A stretch of 64,000 bases of DNA from Parerythrobacter aestuarii (GTDB taxonomy: Bacteria; Pseudomonadota; Alphaproteobacteria; Sphingomonadales; Sphingomonadaceae): the NCBI RefSeq assembly GCF_030140925.1, contig NZ_JARBWD010000001.1:1860001-1924000 (forward strand). Direction: 5' to 3'. Both the position numbers and the translations under genes were made by a program. The notes below the pieces were generated by a model. The model had not been told where the DNA came from, searched no databases, and saw only the letters and a list, made by a program, of their open reading frames with translations. Positions 32,011 through 41,029 of this stretch are shown in pieces (the first letter of the stretch is position 1; each line of letters begins with the position of its first letter).

Positions 32011-33162
32011 ATGAGCGCACCCCTGCCTTATCGCCCGATCCTCGAAACGCTGGTCGGCTTCGACACGACCTCGCGCAACAGCAATCTCGAGCTGATCACC
32101 TGGGTCGAGCAATTCCTTGCCGGATACGACATAGCAAGCAAGCGTGTCGCAAATGCTGATGGATCAAAAGCAAATCTCTACGCCACAGTCGGTCCAGTTG
32201 TCTCAGGTGGCATCGTCTTGTCGGGCCACAGCGATGTCGTGCCGGTCGATGGCCAACCATGGACCAGCGATCCGTGGAGCGTGACCGAACGCGAAAACAA
32301 GCTGGTCGGGCGCGGAGTGACCGATATGAAGGGATTCCTCGCACTCGCACTGGCCCATGTGCCGGTGTTCAAGACCTGTTCGATCCCCGTGCACCTGGCC
32401 TTCAGCTATGACGAGGAAATCGGCTGCCTGGGCGCACCATCGATGATCGATGCCATGCGCGCAGAATTACCAGACCCACGCCTTGCCATCATTGGCGAAC
32501 CAACCAGCATGCATCCGGTGATTGGACATAAGGGCAGCTCAAACTGGACTGTCAACATAACTGGACACGAGGCACATAGCTCGCTCGTGAACCATGGCGT
32601 CTCGGCTAACATGGTCGCCATCGAGCTGATGGCAGAGTTATCCCGGCTGGCACACGAGTTGAGGGAAAGCGCCGATCCCAACAACGGTTTCGACCCGCCT
32701 CAGGCAACTCTGACCGTGGGGCTGATGCAAGGTGGCACCGCAGCCAATATCCTCGCACGCCAAGCCAGCTTCACCTTCGACCTGCGCTGCCCGCCGGGTG
32801 ACGACCCGGATGCGATCATTGCGCCTTTCCTCTTACGCTGTGCCGAGCTTGATGCGGAGATTTCGGCACGTTTCCCCGAATGCGGGGTAGTGGTGACACG
32901 CAAGAGTGCCGCCCCTCCCCTCAGGCCGGAGAACAGCGAGGAAGCGGTCCAATTCGTCCGCAAGCTCACCGGTGACAACAGCGCGGCAACGACGGTGCCC
33001 TATGCAGCCGAGGCCGGGCAGTTTCAGCGCGCTGGCTTCAGTGCCATCATCTGCGGGCCGGGATCGATCGAGCAGGCCCACCAGCCCGATGAATGGATCG
33101 CCATCGAACAGCTCGAAAGGGGTGCCCGCTTCATGCAGAATCTGGCACGGGAGCTGGCATGA
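32011..33162 (+). CDS. argE: Acetylornithine deacetylase
   Basis: M20-family zinc hydrolase releasing ornithine in arginine biosynthesis, 383 residues. Metal ligands and catalytic residues: VLSGHSDVVPVDG, GVTDMKGFLA and SYDEEIGCLGAP (general-base Glu followed by metal Glu). A dimerisation domain about residues 175-285 (GSSNWTVNITGHEAHSSL) interrupts the catalytic domain. The gene looks somewhat less GC-rich than its neighbours and has its own AT-rich upstream region. It overlaps mazG at ATGA, an unrelated partner. Confidence 0.9.
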   Translation: MSAPLPYRPILETLVGFDTTSRNSNLELITWVEQFLAGYDIASKRVANADGSKANLYATVGPVVSGGIVLSGHSDVVPVDGQPWTSDPWSVTERENKLVGRGVTDMKGFLALALAHVPVFKTCSIPVHLAFSYDEEIGCLGAPSMIDAMRAELPDPRLAIIGEPTSMHPVIGHKGSSNWTVNITGHEAHSSLVNHGVSANMVAIELMAELSRLAHELRESADPNNGFDPPQATLTVGLMQGGTAANILARQASFTFDLRCPPGDDPDAIIAPFLLRCAELDAEISARFPECGVVVTRKSAAPPLRPENSEEAVQFVRKLTGDNSAATTVPYAAEAGQFQRAGFSAIICGPGSIEQAHQPDEWIAIEQLERGARFMQNLARELA

Positions 33163-33908
33163 CCGACCAGCTTGACCGACTGCTCACTATCATGGCCACC
33201 CTGCGCGATCCCGAGCGCGGGTGCGAGTGGGACCTGGTACAGGATTTCAGCACCATTGCGCCCTACACCATCGAGGAAGCCTATGAAGTTGCCGACGCCA
33301 TTGAGCGTGAAGCGATGGACGAATTGCGCGAAGAGCTGGGCGACTTGCTGCTACAGGTGGTGTTCCATTCGCGTATGGCCGAGGAAGCCGGACATTTTGC
33401 TTTCACGGATGTAGCCCGCGCAATCTCCGACAAGATGGAAACCCGTCATCCGCATATTTTCGGCGACGGTGAAGGCCAGATGACCGAGCGGCGCTGGGAA
33501 GAACTCAAGGCCAAGGAACGCGACGAAAAGGGTGCAACCAGCGCGATGGACGGCGTGGCGCGTGCCCTCCCCGCCCTGCTCCGCGCAGAGAAGCTGCAAA
33601 AGCGTGCAGCAAGGACCGGCTTTGACTGGCCCGATACGGAAGGCCCGAGGGCCAAGCTGCGCGAGGAAATGGACGAGCTGGCCGAGGCACCTCCAGAGAA
33701 GCGTGAAGAAGAAGCTGGCGACCTGCTGTTCGCCGCAGTCAACCTCGTCCGCGCCTATGGCATTGCTCCCGAAGATGCCCTGCGCGCGGCCAACAGCAAG
33801 TTCGAGCGTCGATTTCGCGGCATGGAAGCCAGGTCAGGCGGTGCCTTTCCCGATCTGTCGCTCGATGAACAGGAGGCGCTCTGGCAAGCGGTCAAGGCCG
33901 AAGAATAA
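33159..33908 (+). CDS. mazG: Nucleoside triphosphate pyrophosphohydrolase MazG
   Basis: 249 residues with two MazG domains. The first contains TIEEAYEVADAIE and ELREELGDLLLQVVFHSRMAEE; the second has KLREEMDELAEA and EEAGDLLFAAVNLVRAYG. It hydrolyses NTPs to NMP and pyrophosphate and in E. coli lowers ppGpp signalling. ATG 33159 overlaps the argE stop and gives the usual N-terminus LLTIMATLRDPERGCEWD, where the usual CPWD is altered to CEWD. It converges on hflX with 6 bases between. Confidence 0.93.
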   Translation: MTDQLDRLLTIMATLRDPERGCEWDLVQDFSTIAPYTIEEAYEVADAIEREAMDELREELGDLLLQVVFHSRMAEEAGHFAFTDVARAISDKMETRHPHIFGDGEGQMTERRWEELKAKERDEKGATSAMDGVARALPALLRAEKLQKRAARTGFDWPDTEGPRAKLREEMDELAEAPPEKREEEAGDLLFAAVNLVRAYGIAPEDALRAANSKFERRFRGMEARSGGAFPDLSLDEQEALWQAVKAEE

Positions 33909-33914
33909 CCCGGA

Positions 33915-35216
33915 TCAGAGCGTTTCGAATTGGCCCAGTTCCTTGGGATTGAGCCGGACGACCAGCCTGCGCCGGGGCCCATTCTCCCCTTCCCCGCCAT
34001 CCTCATCGGCCAGTACTTCGCCATGCGCATGCAACCAGGCAATCTTCCGCCCTTCGGCAACGGGAAGGAAGAATTCGCGGGTCTGTGCAGCGTGAGTCAG
34101 GGCCTCGCCCAGACGTTCCTTCAGGACATCCACATTCCATCCGGTCTCAGCTGAGATCGGTATCACCCTTGCATCACCGGCAGCGACACCGGACAGATCT
34201 TCGGCCCGGTCGTGGTCGAGCAGGTCCCACTTGTTCCAGACCTCGAGGATCGGGATCGAGCTGACACCATCCTCGCCATCGATCACGCCGAGGTCGCGCA
34301 AGACCTCGAGCACCTGCGTCTTCTGCGCAGCGCTCGAGGCATTCGCGATATCGCGCACATGCAGGATGATATCCGCGCCGGTGACTTCTTCCAGCGTGGC
34401 ACGGAAGGCGGCGACCAACTGAGTCGGCAGGTCGGAGATGAAGCCCACGGTATCGGACAGGATCGCTTTCTCGACGCCCGGCAGCGAGATCGCCCGCATG
34501 GTTGGGTCGAGCGTGGCGAAGAGCAGGTCTTCCGCCATCACCTCCGCCCCGGTCAGCCGGTTGAACAGGGTGGACTTGCCGGCATTGGTATAGCCGACCA
34601 GCGCAATGACGGGCCACGGAGCCCTGCCTCGCCGTTCACGGTGCAAGCCGCGGGTCTTGCGGACCTGTTCCAGCTCCTTGCGCAGCCGCCCCATGCGCTG
34701 GCGGATCATCCGCCGGTCGGCCTCGATCTGAGTCTCGCCCGGGCCGCCGAGGAAGCCGAAACCGCCGCGCTGCCGCTCCAGGTGGGTCCAGCTGCGGACC
34801 AGGCGGCTTTGCTGGTAATCGAGGTGGGCCAATTCGACCTGCAGTCGCCCTTCTGCTGTTGCCGCGCGTTCGCCGAAAATTTCAAGGATCAGCCCGGTGC
34901 GATCGATCACTTTGCGCTTGAGCTTTTCTTCAAGGTTGCGCTGCTGGATCGGACTGAGCGCGCCGTCGACCACGACCAGCTCGATCTCGCCCATCTCGCA
35001 GTCGGTAGCGATCCGTTCAACCTGGCCTGAACCGAACAGCGTATTGGGCCGCACGTCTCGTACAGGCAGGATGTAGCTCTCGGCGATGACTATGCCGATT
35101 GCCATGGTCAGGCCGCAGATCTCCTCCAGCCGCGCCTCGGGTTCGAGATCGTAGCGTTCCCGCCTAATATCCGGGCATACGACGAGAGCCCGCGCCCCGC
35201 GCGAGACTTCGCCCAT
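33915..35216 (-). CDS. hflX: GTPase HflX
   Basis: Ribosome-associated GTPase that splits stalled 70S ribosomes, 433 residues. N-terminal HflX domain followed by a linker with basic coiled coil (RRMIRQRMGRLRKELEQVRK) and a G domain with VGYTNAGKSTLFNRL (G1), DTVGFISDLP (G3) and NKWD (G4). It lies 17 bases after hfq, the standard hfq-hflX order. The frame stays open upstream to overlap hfq, but no ATG, GTG or TTG start occurs before 35216. Confidence 0.95.
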   Translation of the reverse strand: MGEVSRGARALVVCPDIRRERYDLEPEARLEEICGLTMAIGIVIAESYILPVRDVRPNTLFGSGQVERIATDCEMGEIELVVVDGALSPIQQRNLEEKLKRKVIDRTGLILEIFGERAATAEGRLQVELAHLDYQQSRLVRSWTHLERQRGGFGFLGGPGETQIEADRRMIRQRMGRLRKELEQVRKTRGLHRERRGRAPWPVIALVGYTNAGKSTLFNRLTGAEVMAEDLLFATLDPTMRAISLPGVEKAILSDTVGFISDLPTQLVAAFRATLEEVTGADIILHVRDIANASSAAQKTQVLEVLRDLGVIDGEDGVSSIPILEVWNKWDLLDHDRAEDLSGVAAGDARVIPISAETGWNVDVLKERLGEALTHAAQTREFFLPVAEGRKIAWLHAHGEVLADEDGGEGENGPRRRLVVRLNPKELGQFETL

Positions 35217-35233
35217 CAGGTTGTCATCGAAGC

Positions 35234-35770
35234 TCAGTCTTCTTCGTCCTCTTCCCAGTCGGTCAGGTCGACCGCACTGGCAGGCTGCACGGTCGAAACC
35301 GCGTGCTTGTAGGCCAATTGGACATAGCCGTCTCGCTCCAGCAGCACGCAGAACAGGTCATAGGCGCTGATCCGGCCCTGCAGCATGACCCCATTGATGA
35401 GGAACATCGTCACCTGCACCCCGGCATCGCGCACACGACTCAGGAAGACGTCCTGCAGCAATCGCTGCTTCTTGTTGCCGTCCTGGCTGGCGAACTGGCC
35501 GGCATCCATCGGTGCTCCGGGCATTATGGTGCTGATGGCATGCTTGTACACCAGCTGCGACTGCCCGTCTCGGCGCAGCAACATGGAGAAATTGTCGAAC
35601 CAGGTCACGATACCCTGGAGCTTTACGCCCTTGACTAGGAACACCGTAACCGGGGTCTTGTTGCGGCGCAGCAGGTTGAGAAAGTTATCCTGCAAATTGC
35701 CTTGTTTGCCCCCCCTCGCTTCGCTGTCTTGCGAACGGGGGCGTGCGGAGAGGGTATTTCCGGCGGACAT
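35234..35770 (-). CDS. hfq: Tandem (two Sm domain) RNA chaperone Hfq
   Basis: 178 residues, about twice usual length. Domain 1 (26-84) is [11 protein letters not shown] to YKHAISTI and keeps rim arginines, distal K50 and proximal N60-F61. Domain 2 (105-163) is [11 protein letters not shown] to YKHAVSTV, has M at the distal lysine position (129), L at the proximal Q41 position and a weaker basic rim. Both keep the YKHA(I/V)ST strand. A 20-residue linker joins them and an acidic tail (DWEEDEED) ends the protein. Three copies could build a ring equal to the usual hexamer. Such duplicated Hfq proteins have been noted in sphingomonads such as Novosphingobium. Confidence 0.95.
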   Translation of the reverse strand: MSAGNTLSARPRSQDSEARGGKQGNLQDNFLNLLRRNKTPVTVFLVKGVKLQGIVTWFDNFSMLLRRDGQSQLVYKHAISTIMPGAPMDAGQFASQDGNKKQRLLQDVFLSRVRDAGVQVTMFLINGVMLQGRISAYDLFCVLLERDGYVQLAYKHAVSTVQPASAVDLTDWEEDEED

Positions 35771-35873
35771 CTTGGTCTCCTGTTATTGGCGGCCACATGC
35801 GTGACCGCAATCTGGCATGCGGGCCACCAAGTCCGCTGCCGGTTGTTCGTTACAATTATGGAGGCACAACGGC

Positions 35874-35907
35874 CCGGATTCAATCCGGTATTTCTATCAG
35901 TCGATAG
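35874..35907. repeat. Two adjacent small inverted repeats between ntrX and hfq
   Basis: CCGGAT-TCA-ATCCGG (35874-35888) and CTATC-AGTC-GATAG (35894-35907) lie in tandem in the 159-base gap after ntrX and upstream of hfq on the minus strand. Neither is followed by a clear T-run on the minus strand. They may partly terminate the ntr transcript or shape the hfq leader; the gap also has room for an hfq promoter. Confidence 0.4.
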
Positions 35908-35929
35908 CAAATCTTGCTGAAACCACGCT

Positions 35930-37306
35930 CTAGTCTTCGCCCTTGCGCTCAGTCATTCCGAGAATCTTGAGTTTGCGGTGGAGCGCCGAGCGTTCCATTC
36001 CGATGAAACTCGCCGTCTTGGAAATGTTGCCGGAAAAGCGGCGGATCTGGACGCTGAGGTATTCACGTTCGAAACTTTCGCGAGCCTCGCGCAGCGGCAC
36101 GCCCATGAGATTGGTCATGCCCGTCCCGCCACCAAGCTTTCCGCTAGTGACCTCGCTTGGGAGCATGTCAGGCTGGACTTCTTCCATGCGATCGCGCGGC
36201 GAGAGGATCACCGTGCGTTCGACGACATTACGCAGCTGACGCACATTTCCGGGCCAGTCGTAAGCCTGCAAAGCTGCCATCGCTTCTTCGCTGATCTCGG
36301 GTGCCGGAATGCCCTGCTCCGCAGCGTAGCGAGTGAAGAAATGCTCCGCCAACGCAGGAATATCGTCGCGCCGCTCGCTAAGAGAGGGAATAGCTACCGG
36401 CACGACATTGAGCCGGTAAAACAGGTCCTCGCGGAAGTTCTTCTCGTCGATCTCTTCCTGCAGGTCGCGCGCCGTTGAAGAGACCACGCGCACATCGACA
36501 CCGATCTGTCGCGAACCGCCGACGCGCACAAAGCTCTGCTCTGTCAGCACGCGCAGGATCCGGGCCTGGGTCGACAGCGGCATGTCTGCCACCTCGTCGA
36601 GATAGAGCGTCCCACCATCGGCAAGTTCCAGCAAGCCAGGACGTTCCAGCTTGCCATCGACTTCCTCGCCGAACAGCTCCTGCTCGAACCGTTCGGGGGT
36701 GATCCGGGCCGAATTGACTGTCACGAACGGATGATCGGCGCGCGGGCTCCAGCTGTGGAGTAGCCGCGCAGCGACTTCCTTGCCCGCACCCGCCGGGCCG
36801 GAAATCAACACGCGGCTGCCGGTGTTGGCGACCCGTTTCAACGTAGCCCGAACCTGGTTGATGGCCGAGCTGTTGCCGGTGAATTCCTCGCCGCTGGTAA
36901 AGCCCTGCCGCAAACGAACATTCTCTCGCCGTAGCCGTTGCGTTTCAGTCGCCCTGGAAACCAGGTGGAGCAGGCGTGTCGCTTCGAAAGGCTTCTCGAT
37001 GAAGTCCATCGCGCCGCGGCCGACAGCCGACACGGCAGTGTCGATGTTGCCGTGGCCGGAGAATATAATGACCGGGAGATCCGGCTCGCGTTCCTTGATC
37101 ACGTCGAGCACTTCGAGGCCATCCATCTGCGAACCATGAAGCCAGACGTCGAGCAAAACGACACTCGGCCGACGTTCGTCGAACATGTTGAGCGCGCTGG
37201 CGCTGTCCCCGGCGGTGCGGCATTCATAGCCTTCATCGCTGAGCACCCCGGAGACAAGCTCACGTATGTCGCGTTCGTCGTCTACTACGAGAATATCGAG
37301 CGCCAT
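35930..37306 (-). CDS. ntrX: Response regulator NtrX
   Basis: 458 residues: receiver domain with phospho-acceptor D53 (LLDVWLHGSQMDG), AAA+ domain with variant P-loop ISGPAGAGKEVAARLL, and C-terminal Fis-type helix-turn-helix (NISKTASFIGMERSALHRKL). The loop between LFGEEVDG and LELADGGTLYLDE is short and lacks GAFTGA, the sigma-54 contact, so it is unlikely to activate sigma-54 promoters directly. ATG 37306 has GAGGAGA upstream, and the extra residues of the longer frame are not conserved. It pairs with NtrY, 28 bases away. Confidence 0.93.
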   Translation of the reverse strand: MALDILVVDDERDIRELVSGVLSDEGYECRTAGDSASALNMFDERRPSVVLLDVWLHGSQMDGLEVLDVIKEREPDLPVIIFSGHGNIDTAVSAVGRGAMDFIEKPFEATRLLHLVSRATETQRLRRENVRLRQGFTSGEEFTGNSSAINQVRATLKRVANTGSRVLISGPAGAGKEVAARLLHSWSPRADHPFVTVNSARITPERFEQELFGEEVDGKLERPGLLELADGGTLYLDEVADMPLSTQARILRVLTEQSFVRVGGSRQIGVDVRVVSSTARDLQEEIDEKNFREDLFYRLNVVPVAIPSLSERRDDIPALAEHFFTRYAAEQGIPAPEISEEAMAALQAYDWPGNVRQLRNVVERTVILSPRDRMEEVQPDMLPSEVTSGKLGGGTGMTNLMGVPLREARESFEREYLSVQIRRFSGNISKTASFIGMERSALHRKLKILGMTERKGED

Positions 37307-37334
37307 TACAGCGTCTCCTCTTTCTGGAAATTCA

Positions 37335-39554
37335 TCATTCGGCTGCCTCGCTTTCTGGCAGCACCGGATTGCGGGCGAACCGCAGCGTAACGCATGTGCC
37401 GCCACCAGCCGTGCTGGCGAAAGTCATGTCGCCGCCATGTTCCTCGACGATCTTGTTGACGATCGCGAGGCCTAGGCCCGTGCCCTTCTCGCGGGTCGTC
37501 ATATAGGGTTCGACGATCCGTTCGCGGTCTTGCGGCAAGCCGATACCGTTGTCTTCGACTGCAATTTCAATCGCATCGCTCGTGCTTCGAAGTTCGACAC
37601 CGATCCGACCACGAAAATCGATCTCTGCTTCGCGCGCCCGCGCTTCGACAGCCTCAGCGGCGTTTTTGAGTACATTGGTAAGGGCCTGGCCGAACTGGTG
37701 CCGGTCGCAGGCAATCAGCAGCGGCGCATGCTCTTCGTGAGTGAATGCAAAATCGATCGAGGGATGCGCGACCTCTTGCAGGAACAACGCCTGCTTGAGC
37801 AGGTCGAGCGCATCTTCCTGCCGGAACACCGGCTTGGGCAAGCGTGCGAAGGACGAGAATTCGTCGACCATCGTCCGCAAGGCACCGACCTGGCGAACGA
37901 TAGTGCTGGTCAGCTCGTCGAACAGCTCGCCATCGCTGTCGATCTGCTTGCGATAGCGGCGCTTGAGCCGTTCCGTGGCGAGCTGGATCGGCGTCAGTGG
38001 GTTCTTGATTTCATGCGCAATCCGCCGCGCGACATCAGACCAGGCCGCTTGGCGCTGGTCGAGCAGTTGCCTGGTGATGTCCTCGAAGGTGATCACATGG
38101 CCGCCGGATGCGGGCGTCAGCTTGACCGCAAGGGTGAGCAACTCGCTACCCTTGGAATAGTTCACAATTCCGCCATTTACTCCGGCTTCCACCAATTGTG
38201 CCATCTGCGGTACGAACTGATCCAGCGGCTCTCCGCGGTGCGACGCTTCAGCATCTTCCTGGAGGATATTCTTGGCAGAGCTGTTCATGAGCAGGACCCG
38301 GCCATCGCCGTCAGTCGAAATCACTCCGGCTGTCACCGATTCCAGCACGGTTTCGATAAAGTGGCGCCGTTCACCCAGCTCATGATTGGCACTGACCAAC
38401 GCATCGGTCTGCTTCTCGATCTGTGCCGTCATGCGGTTGAAGGCACGGTTGAGCAGGCCAATCTCATCGCCACGCGAGCGCTCTCCTACGCGCAAGGCGA
38501 AATTGCCCGCACCGACTTTTCGCGCCGCTGCAACAAGGTCTGTCAGTGGCTCCACTTGACGGTCGGCGAAGCGCAAGGCGAACCAGACCGCGAGGCCAAC
38601 AAGGGCAAGGCTCACGAAGAAAAGCGCCAGGTTGAACCGCAACTGCAGCGCACGGGCCCGGGCCGTGAGTGCCTGATACGATGAGACCACCTCGCGTGCC
38701 TGGTCCCACTGGCTGAACGACAGGGATTCCGATGTTCGCGCATTGTAGAGATAGATTCCTGCCCCGCGATCAATCGGGGCGACCGCTTCTATTCTGCGCT
38801 CATCGGCAAAAACCGCCTGTGTCTCTCCCCGGCGATAGAGCTCCAGGGCGTCACCAACAATTTTGGTGGGGTCATTCCCTTCGACGAGTCCGACGGCGAC
38901 CGCTGTATTGACGCGTCCGTCACCGAATACCTGCAGGATTGCCGACTCATTAAAGTCACGCCCTTGCATCTGGTAGTTGTAGTCTTCGAGGAATGCCTGG
39001 TCGGCCAGGTCCGCCTGGCTCCTTCCCTGCAAGAGGTAAAGCATGTCGCTCGCCATGGCCTGGGTGTTCTGCGCGACATCAACCTGGTTTTGTTCGTAGT
39101 AGCCCTCGGCGAAGCGATTGACGCTGTCCATCATGCCGCGTGACTGGCCGGAGAACCAGAAATCGACACCCGACTGGAACAGGAAAGCAGCAAAGCCGGC
39201 GACCAGCAGCGTTGGAACAGCCGCAATCAGCGAAAACAGGAATACCAGGCGCACGTGCAGGCGCGCGGTGCTGCCGGCGGCGCGGCGCAGGGCAAACCGG
39301 CGCCCGATCAGAACGAGCAGGGCAATTGACGGGATCAATGTCCCGATGAGCAGGCCGGTAATCTGGCGGGTCGGCAACAACTGCCCGTCTGGCGGAGCCG
39401 TGGTAAAGGCCAGATAGGTCAGCGCAATCATGCCGAGAACGGCAAGGACGCAGGCAATTTCCAGGTAGCGGAAGAGATTGGCGCGGCGCGACGCGATGAC
39501 GAATTGCCGCCACCAGCGCGGGCTGCGCCCCTCCAAGATCCCCGACTGCTCCAT
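37335..39554 (-). CDS. ntrY: Sensor histidine kinase NtrY
   Basis: 739-residue membrane kinase partnering NtrX. Three N-terminal transmembrane helices (about 29-122), a large periplasmic region (123-300), a fourth helix (FFVSLALVGLAVWFALRFA), then HAMP, PAS, HisKA ([17 protein letters not shown], phospho-His in AHEIKNP) and an HATPase domain with VEDNGIGLP and GTGLGLAIV. Known NtrY proteins respond to nitrogen or redox state. The longer frame upstream is rejected because its extra residues precede an ATG that fits the start of the membrane region. Confidence 0.93.
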   Translation of the reverse strand: MEQSGILEGRSPRWWRQFVIASRRANLFRYLEIACVLAVLGMIALTYLAFTTAPPDGQLLPTRQITGLLIGTLIPSIALLVLIGRRFALRRAAGSTARLHVRLVFLFSLIAAVPTLLVAGFAAFLFQSGVDFWFSGQSRGMMDSVNRFAEGYYEQNQVDVAQNTQAMASDMLYLLQGRSQADLADQAFLEDYNYQMQGRDFNESAILQVFGDGRVNTAVAVGLVEGNDPTKIVGDALELYRRGETQAVFADERRIEAVAPIDRGAGIYLYNARTSESLSFSQWDQAREVVSSYQALTARARALQLRFNLALFFVSLALVGLAVWFALRFADRQVEPLTDLVAAARKVGAGNFALRVGERSRGDEIGLLNRAFNRMTAQIEKQTDALVSANHELGERRHFIETVLESVTAGVISTDGDGRVLLMNSSAKNILQEDAEASHRGEPLDQFVPQMAQLVEAGVNGGIVNYSKGSELLTLAVKLTPASGGHVITFEDITRQLLDQRQAAWSDVARRIAHEIKNPLTPIQLATERLKRRYRKQIDSDGELFDELTSTIVRQVGALRTMVDEFSSFARLPKPVFRQEDALDLLKQALFLQEVAHPSIDFAFTHEEHAPLLIACDRHQFGQALTNVLKNAAEAVEARAREAEIDFRGRIGVELRSTSDAIEIAVEDNGIGLPQDRERIVEPYMTTREKGTGLGLAIVNKIVEEHGGDMTFASTAGGGTCVTLRFARNPVLPESEAAE

Positions 39555-39616
39555 CGTTGCCCAATTACAACGCGAGTGTTGCGTTCCTGCAAGCCTTTTC
39601 TGTTGCAAAAATGCGA

Positions 39617-41029
39617 CTAGGCCCGCGTCGAGAACGCTTCAGCGACAATTCCCAGTTCGCCGAGACGCTTGCGCAAAGTGTTGCGATTGATGCCCAGCAG
39701 CTCTGCTGCGCGCAGTTGGTTTCCTGCAGTGGCCCGCAAGGCATGCTCGAACAGCGGCTTCTCGAAAGCAGCAGATGCCGCTCGATAAAGCGAACCTGGA
39801 GCGGGATGGTGCTCATCGATCCAGTCAAGCATCGCCCGATCGACCGACGAAGACCGTTCCGACGTCGACAGCGATTGTTCCTTGCCCAGGACTTCGCGGG
39901 CCAATTCCGCGTCGATAACATCGTTTCTGGCCAGAAGTGCAAGGCGATAGATCAAGTTCCGCAGCTCGCGCACGTTGCCCCGCCATGGCTGCTTTTCGAG
40001 CAAGCCGATCGCCTGTTCGTCGATCTGGCGGCGCGGGAGCCCCTCATCCTCCGCCAGAGAAAGGAAATGTCGTGTGAGCGCGCCGATGTCGTCACGTCGG
40101 GCGCGCAGCGGTGGCAACTCGATCGGAACAACGTTGAGGCGATAATAGAGATCTTCGCGGAACTTGCCGCTGGCAATCATTGGGGCAAGGTCGCGGTTTG
40201 TCGCAGCAATGATACGGACGTCGACCGCCACGTCTTGCCGACCACCAACACGCCTGATCCGCCCTGACTGCAGCGCCCGCAGAAGTCGGGTTTGCGCATC
40301 GAGTGGCATGTCTCCGATCTCGTCAAGGAACAGCGTCCCGCCGTTGGCCTGTTCGAACTTGCCGATCGATTGCCCGACGGCGCCGGTGAACGCGCCTTTC
40401 TCATGCCCGAAAAGCTCGCTTTCGATCAGTTCGCGCGGAATGGCAGCGGCGTTTACAGCGACAAACGGACCGGTCTTGCGTGATCCCAGCTGGTGAATGG
40501 CTTCGGCGACAAGTTCCTTGCCGGTACCCGATTCCCCCAGCACCAGCACGGTCAGGTCGTTGCGCAGCACGCGCGTTATCATCCGGAACACGCCCTGCAT
40601 CGCCTGGCTCCGACCGACCAGGGGCAAGTTACCTTCGTCGCCTTGCCCTTCCGAGCCCGCACCGCTCGATGCACCGGCTGCCTGTCGAACAGCGCGGATC
40701 AGTTCATCGAGGTCGAACGGCTTGGGAAAGTATTCGAATGCTTCGTTCTCGCTTGCCCTGACCGCCGTATCCAGGGTGTTCTGGGCCGAAAGAATGATGA
40801 TCGGCATGTGCGGATGCTGCTCACGCACGCGAGCCAGCGAGGCAATCCCGTCACCATCTTCCAGCACGACATCGGTCAACATCGCGGCATAGTGCTGGGC
40901 GTCGAGCAGTCGGTCACGTTGGGCGATCGCCGCACAGCGATCGACCCGGTAGCCCTCGCCCTCCAGCGCACTCACGATCACAGCTGCAATGGCATTGTCG
41001 TCTTCTACCAGCAGGATCGGGTCGCTCAT
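39617..41029 (-). CDS. ntrC: Nitrogen regulation response regulator NtrC
   Basis: 470 residues. Receiver domain with D53 in LTDVVLEDGDG, AAA+ domain with P-loop GESGTGKELVAEA and an intact GAFTGA (EKGAFTGAV), Walker B LFLDEIGDMP, and a Fis-like DNA-binding domain (AGNQLRAAELLGINRNTLRK). It therefore can drive sigma-54 RNA polymerase on nitrogen-limitation promoters. ATG overlaps the ntrB stop (ATGA), and ntrY follows after 62 bases. Confidence 0.96.
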   Translation of the reverse strand: MSDPILLVEDDNAIAAVIVSALEGEGYRVDRCAAIAQRDRLLDAQHYAAMLTDVVLEDGDGIASLARVREQHPHMPIIILSAQNTLDTAVRASENEAFEYFPKPFDLDELIRAVRQAAGASSGAGSEGQGDEGNLPLVGRSQAMQGVFRMITRVLRNDLTVLVLGESGTGKELVAEAIHQLGSRKTGPFVAVNAAAIPRELIESELFGHEKGAFTGAVGQSIGKFEQANGGTLFLDEIGDMPLDAQTRLLRALQSGRIRRVGGRQDVAVDVRIIAATNRDLAPMIASGKFREDLYYRLNVVPIELPPLRARRDDIGALTRHFLSLAEDEGLPRRQIDEQAIGLLEKQPWRGNVRELRNLIYRLALLARNDVIDAELAREVLGKEQSLSTSERSSSVDRAMLDWIDEHHPAPGSLYRAASAAFEKPLFEHALRATAGNQLRAAELLGINRNTLRKRLGELGIVAEAFSTRA

